64,000 nucleotides of DNA, taken from NCBI GenBank assembly GCA_031308135.1, contig JAHLJT010009419.1, positions 68,810,550 to 68,874,549 on the forward strand, read 5' to 3'. The notes beneath the pieces were generated by a model that was not told the origin of the DNA, ran no database searches, and saw nothing but the letters and a program-made list of their open reading frames with translations. Position 1 is the stretch's first letter. Each line of letters starts with the position of its first letter. The DNA comes from Acheta domesticus (lineage: Eukaryota; Arthropoda; Insecta; Orthoptera; Gryllidae). Positions 35,801 through 44,800 of this stretch are shown here, one piece after another. The position numbers and the translations under genes were made by a program.

Positions 35801-38800
35801 GTAAACTCACTCTGATCGTACCCTTACAGAATGGCACAGATTTTCTCATAATTTTCATAATTTCTAATTTACTTGGTGTGAACTGGCTTTACGATCTTAC
35901 CTCGTCCTCATGCCAGCTGCCATCTATCGCCACCCAAATTTTTGACATTTTCTTAATTTTTTGTTTTCCTAATAGTAGGACCGAAATATTACCGCCCTGA
36001 GCCACCTCCCGCGGCGCGGCGGGACTCACGTTGAGCGTGGCGACGCGCAGCGGGGCGCCTCGCAGGTCGCGGCGGCGGCGGAGCAGCAGCGGGGCGCGCG
36101 GGGGCCACGGCGCCAGCAACAGCGGGGCCCCGGGCGCCGGCCGCCACGCCTCCACCAGCGCCACGCCCCCGCCCCCGCGCTGCGCCAGCCACAGCTCCGC
36201 GTCGAAGGGCACGGCGGCGGCGCCGCCCAGCAGCTCAGCCGGCGCAGGAGCGCTGCCGCGCCGCGCCGCCACCAGCCACACGGCGCTCGCCAGCGCCCCC
36301 GCGCGCTCCCCGCTCTAACACACATATCAGGGGGCGGCCGTAAATGACGTAACGCTAAAGGGGGAGGGAAGGAATCTGAGACAGCGTTACGCTGCGTTCA
36401 AGCGCATGTTACGGGTGCGTTACAAGGGGGAGAGGGGATTTTGAAAATACTCGAAATTTGCGTTACGTAATTTAAGGACGGCCGCTCATCACTGGACCTC
36501 GCAATTTTAGGAACAAAAAAGTGATGATTTAGGCACCTAAAATATGTAACAAAATTATGAAATTAGGCACTGTTAGGCATTAAAGAAGCGGAGTGGAGCC
36601 TAGACTGGAAATGAAATAATTAATTCAATAAGTAAGAGGTAATTAAGTTAACTAGTAAGGTAATCAGTAATGCTAATCACTAGTATTAATTAGTAAGTTA
36701 GTCATCAATAATTAAAGTAATCAATAAGCGATAATTAAGTTACTCAGTAGTAAATTGATCGGAGAGGCGGTCGTGCGGGCGATCTTTTGTGACACTGATT
36801 TCAGGGTCTGAGGAGGCCAAAGACTGGATGGAGAAGATGCCCACGCCAGGAAATAAATAAATAGTGTAGAAAAAATCTAGTAGATTAGCATGTACTCATC
36901 TTCTCAAGGCAGGTTTTTCCCCCTTCGGGGATTTTTTCCTCAGCCGTACCTTATGGTCTCCTTTCCGCGGTTTTGATGCGATGAAGAGACCATTAGGGGT
37001 GAATGGCAGAATTCGAAAGGTTAGAATGCTGTAGGATGTAGGTATTGTAATGGCTTAAAGGCCTTCAGCCTAGCCACATAGTTCAAATAAATTGAAATTA
37101 TATATAAATGTGTTATAATTACCTATTAAATAAATAAAAATGAAAAGTCACTTTTTAGGCACTTAAATAACGTTACAAAATTATTCAACCAGGCTTTTAA
37201 CAAATATGAAACCAGAAAAGTTATGTTTCTTACATCTACAATTGATCACAAAAATATAAAAATTTTATTATTTAGAAAATTCAAGTATTTTTACATTTTT
37301 GAGAGTGACTAAAAGCATATTATTTTATTGACTTTCATTTCTTATCATTTCATTCATTCATTCATTCATTCTTTCACTCTTTTCATTCTCAATCTGTCAA
37401 TAGCGTAGCTGCGCCGGGAATACGTACGTGATTGGAGACGAACGTGAAATATCCTCTTTATATTGACATGGAATGCTCGTTTTGTTCTGTGTGTTGGGCA
37501 AGAGATTTGGGTGCACAGTCGACTGCGTATTTGATCAATGAATATTCGCATTTTGAGGGAATTTGGGGAAGTATTTGCGTTTCGTTATGACAAATTTAAA
37601 AAATAAGTAATTAAAATATGATAATTCTTCAAAATTATTTCTTTTAGGCAATAAAATATTAAAATAGCTATGAACTGCCCTATTAGAACATTTAAGGCAC
37701 TATTAAATGCATTCATTTGATCTATTTTTTCTTGATTCCTAAACATCTACAATTGTTTTTCACAACCTCCCGAAGGAAATAAATAGGCATTTGTCCTAAA
37801 ATCCGAGGTCTAATCGTTACACACTGCCTCAGAAGGGATTGCGAACACCGCTAAGGTTTTCTCCTCTGCTCAAAAGTCGAAAAAAACTGGAGCAATCGCT
37901 CCTGTGGTTCAAATATTTGTGGAATACACACCAATTACACAGGCACACTCACAAAAAAAAGTATGTATGTCGACGACTTGAATCCGAATCTGAAGTCACA
38001 ATTACGCCACCACCCTCCAGTTTGATCATTTTCTGCTCGTAGACATGTGGTGGGAAATATCATATAATGACCTTTCACATTTGCTCCTGATTGATTGGAA
38101 AATTCATCTCCCACTGGTGTACAACATCTACACGAAATCTCTTTGACTGCGCCAGAACGTGTATTCGTCAACCACCAGTGTCTGACACCTCCCTACCAAT
38201 CGCGTGTGCAACTTCTATACTTTCCACCATGTGGTGTTCAAGGTCAAAAGAAAGCATCTTCGACCCCTACATGTACATTCTGAGGCATTTTGTATAAAAA
38301 ATAATGCGTGTGTATTTCACCAAAATATTTGAACCATAGAGCGATTGCTCCAAATTTGGTTAGAGCAACAAAATTCGCCAGGCATCTGGAAGTCATTGTT
38401 GCGAGTAAGCCGTGGTGTGGCGTGATGGGGCGGGGTGGGGTCGGGCTGGGCGGAGTACGATGGGCGAGATGGGTCGGGTCGGAGAAACGGGTTGGATGTG
38501 CCAGGCGGGGCTAATTAATAGATATTTGTAATAAATTCAAGGAAGTACCTAGGCAAGGTCATGAAATCAAATTTAAACTAAAAGGGCAGGAAATGCTTTG
38601 TTACAATATTAGTTATATTTCACCGGCGAGACGCCAATTCTGGAATTTCAAAACTAGTAACTGTAATAAACATTATCGGCCCTATGTCGTACTGCTTGTA
38701 TATTATGTCACCTTTCACCTTAAAATACACATTGAAAAATATTAACGACCAACAGAAAAAGAGAACCGAATTACAACGGAGCCTCCTTTGAATTTAACAA

Positions 38801-41800
38801 ATGAACCCTGATTATTCATATTCCTTCCTGTTATTAATTTAATACAGTGGAACTCCTCTAAATGGAACTCTCGTCGGCTGACACCTCTTCACAGTGGACA
38901 GTTTCTAATACTTTTCTAAGCGAAAACGTCTGCTCTGTTAGAACCTCCATAGAGCGGACATTGCTCTTGATTTGTTTCGGGGGATCCGCTAAAGGTTTAC
39001 TGAATTTATAAAGGAATGCAATGTTGTTTAACCAGGGGCGGATCGAACCGATCACTTTGGAGGGGGGCATCATAGATTTTTGTTATACAGAAAACATCTG
39101 TTTTTATAATGTATATTATTTTTCTAGTGTATATATGATACTACACAATATTAATTTTTAAATAATTACTTAATTCTAACATAAATTAATATTTAAATCA
39201 ATTTTGCCAAATAAAAGTAGGTAAGAAACGAAAACTCTAGGCCTCTTCGGGGGGAGCATGGTCCCCATGTCCCCCCGTGGATCCGCCACTGTTTATAACA
39301 CAGTGTGTATTTCGTACTGATGATGCGTTTATGAAAAACGAAATTATCAAACGTTGAAATCAGATTCCGTTTGATTTCGTGCGTCTTGGGAAGTGTTCGA
39401 CACATTGCCCGCATCGAAGGAAATGGGCTCCCCTGCAAATCCTCAGAACTTGCACTGAGGCGTCACAACTAGGTGTTCCATGTCAAGAGGTAGGGGTAAC
39501 GATGGAGGGAAAAGGGGGGAGGGGTGGATGGGCTCGGGCGAGCGCGCATAGGCCAGTGTGAAAAAAGTTTTTGGAAAGTGAGGACGTAACCGTTGTTGAG
39601 GTGTGGCTCAAACGTCTCACAGCTACTGGTGGCAGGCAGCGTTTGGGTATATTTACGTGAGCAATAGGCCATTCACGGCCACCTTCATCGGGTCCTCGAA
39701 ACGTGTGGCTACAAACAGCAGCTCAAACGCTATTTCAACCAATGTGAGTTCACTCCATGTCCCTCCTAGGAAATGCAATTCTTTTTTTAGGGCTCACTTT
39801 TAGAAACTAGTCTTCTGACCGCCCTTGGGTATTTCAGAGGAATTTAATTTACTGAAAGTTCCTATATATGTTTAATTATTGTATGAAAATAGTTTGAACC
39901 AGTTTGGGAACCAGTATGTACTTCGTTCTCATGAGGAACAATGGTTTGTTTTACAGTTTCAGAACTGCGAAATAAAGAATATCTGGAATCTAGATATTCT
40001 GGTTCTTGTATTAAAGCTACGGAGGTAAATCTCGTAAAATCGTAAAATCTGCACATTTTGAAATTGGCTACATGCCTTTAATAAGCTAAGAATTCGAATT
40101 TGGAAGGGGAAAACCCTGGGCGGCATAATATACATGAAATTAAGATTACTTCCTTGCTAAAGGGCTGTACTCTGTGTGACTAGTCGCAACCCGCGGAGGC
40201 GAAAATAATGTGTGGGTACTACATATTCACTAAAACCTCTTTCTGTTATCCTTCCAAAAGGATGAATTAAAACTGCAAGGAAAATTACAGGCAAGTAGAA
40301 GATACATCCTAGGAAGTACACCCAAGACTCCCATTTTACACCCATTGTAGTACGCTAAAAATTCAGTAATTGGCGCAGTTTCTGCTTCGTTATAAGTGAC
40401 CTTTCGTTTGCGGATACACCATCTCGGCCTTAGTTGTTGATATTGTTACCGTTTTAAAAGTGTCGGTATTGTAATGGGGTGAAACTAAACCCTTTGTTGA
40501 TAATAATATATCACAATAAAATAAGCTATAAGTATTGAATTTACTTTCATTTCGAAAAAAATTAGTGAAGGTAATTTAATTATATAATTAGTACATTGTT
40601 ATAAGATTAGGTATTTATTTTTGTACTACTTATGGGCTGCAAACACATTATAAAAACAAACAAAACACCGAAGGCATTTTAAAATACAATGATTTAACAC
40701 TATGGTGCAAGAACACTTAATATTAAAAAAAAGTTAAAACAACTATTAAATTGATACCAAAAATCGTTGATCCTAAGTTTAAAATTTTTTCTTTGGTAAA
40801 AAGCATTTTATCACCTATTAAATCAATAAAAATAAATATAAAGCCTGACTTCATATGTTTTAAAAATTTCGATTCTAACGTTAATTGCTAATATATTTTC
40901 TGTTGGTTTATTGTAGTTTATAATCAGGACGTGTTAGTCACGTTTATTTGCCAAGCAAGCGCTTGCGAAATATCTCAACACTATGTTGGGAATGCAGCAA
41001 AGAAGCTATATTGCGTCACAAAATTGCGAAGGTCACACGTGCTACAAATAAAGCAAACAAACCACATCGCAATCAAGACAAGCCCATATATTTAAAACTC
41101 GTACAGATAAATTATTGAACATTGAAAGAGAATTATTAATTCAGAAGTAAGCAGTCAACTCTTATCAACTGACCAGTTAATCGAGAGCAAATTAATTAAT
41201 ATCTGAAGGTCCGACTCAAATAACTCCGTAATTCTGGGGTATAAGGAAAATTCAACACCAGATGTCTCTCATTTAAGTGATGCTGATCGTTCTATGAAGT
41301 TTATTAGTTATGTGGTTCAATAGATGACTGCAATAAGATACTGTGCTTATAAATCAGATTATGGTTTAAAACTAAATTACCGAAGCGTATTTCCTCGTCA
41401 AAATAAATTTCCGAATAAAACATTATCGCCGGTTGGAACTGCCAATTATGACATAAACTTTCTTGGTATCCTCTCAATAACAGTAAGAATTACTACTAAA
41501 TTTGTCTGAACTGAGGGTAGATGTTGCAGAAAGGATGTAGAATTGATTTAGCACAATATACGTCAATGACGTTTCATGGATGTCTTAATGAAAAGACTAA
41601 ATTAAAATGCAAATCTTGTCGTTTAATAAATTAATTTACATACTAATTTACAAAGAAATACAATAAACTAAACAATACTGTAAATAATTAACATTAACTC
41701 GGATGAAATAATTTCCCTGACCAAGTCATTCATCTCAACAATTTCAGTACAAAATATACAAGAGTTATTTGCTTATTTATTTAAGTTTGTTTTAAATTCA

Positions 41801-44800
41801 TCCATTTGCACCGTATCTATTAATTGAGCTTAGTCAACTACTATTACGCAGCGTACACAACTTGACCTTGTTTACTTCACAGCTGTCTACTATTAACTTG
41901 TAGATATCAATAGCAAGCCGACTTCCTTATTTCTTTGTTTTATTTATGGAATTCTCTTAGAATGTTTTAGAAGGATCCAAAAAAGCTTTGTTCCCAACCA
42001 GTATACAGAGTCGTTTTGAATGACACCGTAATTGTCCCGAATGGTGTACCGGAAGAAGTCTAATCGTGACTAACGGACGGAAAACGCAAATAACGTTATC
42101 TACTATTTGTAGGATGGAAGAGATCATTTGGAAAAATTATATTCAATTTGTTTTTGCTTAACGAGCATTACTACTTTATAAATTAATTTTTATAAATTTC
42201 ACGTACAAGATAGTGATTCACTGGGTCAGTTCCGTTCGTAGAACGTAGCCATTTTAGACAAGGATTGCAGGCGAATGCAATTCTGCGAGACCCAGAAGGA
42301 AATTTGCCCATGCCCGCAGACATACTTGAAAGGCCTCACCCTCGACCAAGCTGTGCTACCTAGCTTGGCATGTTACGATAGTAAATCTGTTGCCGCCTTA
42401 CTGCTTTCATTGTGCGTACAATGTAGCAGTTAGCAGTTGTGACGTATTTACTGTCAGTGTGGAACAGGCTCGTCATGTGAAATTTCAGTATCAGCTTGTC
42501 AAACTAGTGGTGCTAACAACAGCACATACTTTCTCGCATTATTAGAAGCAGCTGCTTAATATTGAAATATTGCATTTTCTGGGCTAACACTTCAGTTATT
42601 ATTTGAAAAACTTTCGGCTATTACTTGAAAAACTTCAATTCAAACAAAGCGCCTGTGATGCATATCTGAGTTCATTTCGATAGTCAGGAGCAGCAATAAT
42701 TTCTTTTACAAATAAAACAAGAATAAATTTGAATGTTTTAGTATTGCAGCAAATTATGCACAAGAGAGCAACGCATTGTTGCTAGCGCGCGTTGTATAAA
42801 CTATGTGCAATTCTTTTGGCATTAATGCTTGGCGAATAACATAAGTTCTTGGCTAAAACGCTTATTTCCGTCTGTATTCAGATTTCAACTTGTTTAAGGG
42901 TTAGTCATAGTACATCATTAACAGTTGATAAATAACTCAATTACTAATAAACTAATTAAATTACTAATGTTCTACGATATATAATATAAGTTAATTTATA
43001 TAATTTATATATTGTAATATTAAGTTACTTAGGGTATGTTGACACCGCCTCAAACGAAGCGCAAGAAAAAAAACTTAAAATTTAAAATAATGTGAATCAG
43101 TGTTTTTATTCAAACAATTTTTATTTTCCCGTATACGTACGTATACACGGAGTGATATACGTAGTGTAGGGAAAGTTTTGTAATGCTGCGAGAAAAATGG
43201 CCAATTTTCGGCGGAAAAAAATTAATTGCCGGGCCGTGAAAACGAAAAAGTGGATAAAACCAGTTGCCAAATTAAGGAAAAATATTTTGTGGGTCCTTGA
43301 TACCGAAAAAACCAATTGAAAGGAAAACGTCCGTCCGTCCGTCTGTCCGTCCGTCTGTGAACACTGCTAGCGCCTCAACCATAGTACGATTTCTTCCAAA
43401 ATGGATATCCCTTGGTCGATCTGGTTCTAGTCGAAGCTTTGAGATTTTGAAAAAGATTCTTCAAAATTAGGGGGTACTTTACATGAAGCCCCCCGGACAC
43501 TTCCAAAATGTTCTCAAAAACTGCTCAAATTTTTTCTTTAAATTTCTTGTATGTATAGAGTAAAATACACTTATTAACATGGCATAGGTCTGATTTTCAC
43601 GGATAACTGAATTTTCGAAAATTGTGAAAGTTTGATTTTTTTTCGGCGTCTTTCTCCAACTGCAAAGTTGAAGATAGAGATTTTTCCTTCAAATAAAATT
43701 TGTTCTGCATATTGAGTTCTTTCATAAAGGGCATGTAAATGTTTTTCAAAATTTTAGTAGTTTTCGTGCAATATTGCGTGCAATATGTGCAATTTTAAAA
43801 AATTACAAAAACAAGATTTTCCCAAAAACGGCTCCAAATTTTTCTTTAAACTTTTGGTAGAGATAGTGGTAATGTACTCTATTAGATGACATAAAAGCCA
43901 TATTGGTCTATCGGTTGGTTTTTTTCAAAAATTACAAAAATATAAATTTTTTCACTTGTTTCTCACGTCGATAATATTTACATTAGTGGCGATTTTTCAC
44001 ATTTTTATATTTACTAGTACACGTGCTTTAAATAATGTCAAGTAAAGTTTCTCGAAAACACAATTGTTTTCTGTGAAAAGTAGCTCAAAATTCGCATTTT
44101 CAGAAACGCTCAAACGCCATTTTCTCATATATGGCGGCAAATTTTTGCTTGAAACTTTTGTAGCGGATAGTGCTAATTACTCTCTATAGTATAGCGTAAA
44201 GTTTATTTTGAGTAATTTTTTTGTTTTTTCAAAAATTACATAATTGTTATTTTTTTGAAAGATCTCTCATATTTTTAATATGCACATTTTCAGCAATTTG
44301 TAAACATTATTATATTTGTGAGTGTAAGTGCTTTCAAATAACTTCAAAATAAAGTATTTTGAGAACTCAAACATTTTTTGTGAAAATGAGCTTCAAATTT
44401 CGCATTTTTAGTAGCGCTAAAACGCTATTTTCTCTTAAACGGCACATAATTTTTAAAAGAAAATTGCCATTTATGACTAGGTTTTTGTGTTCTTTAATAT
44501 TCTACAATTAATGTTTTAGTTCTACTACCAATTGGAAAACGAAAAATTAAGAAAATGACAAAAAAATGTACTTTTGGCGGTGATAGATGACAGCTGGCAA
44601 GAGAGAGTTTGTGGCAATTCCGAATAGCTAGCGAACACCAAGGAAATAGAAAACTAATACGGGAAAAGTCTGTGCCATTCTGTAGCACGACTAGTTTTAA
44701 AATAGTGTCTGTGGCCAAACTCATCTAATGTAAATACATTTAAAATAATAAAATGTACTCTTGAACGTTCTAAAGTCGAGAAACAGCAACGTGTTTATTA

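Noticed and set aside
38845..39015. Tigger/pogo-like sequence (CAGTGGAACTCCTC and CTCCATAGAGCGGACA phrases)
   Set aside because: Only one plausible end, so it cannot be delimited. Kept here as a hint.
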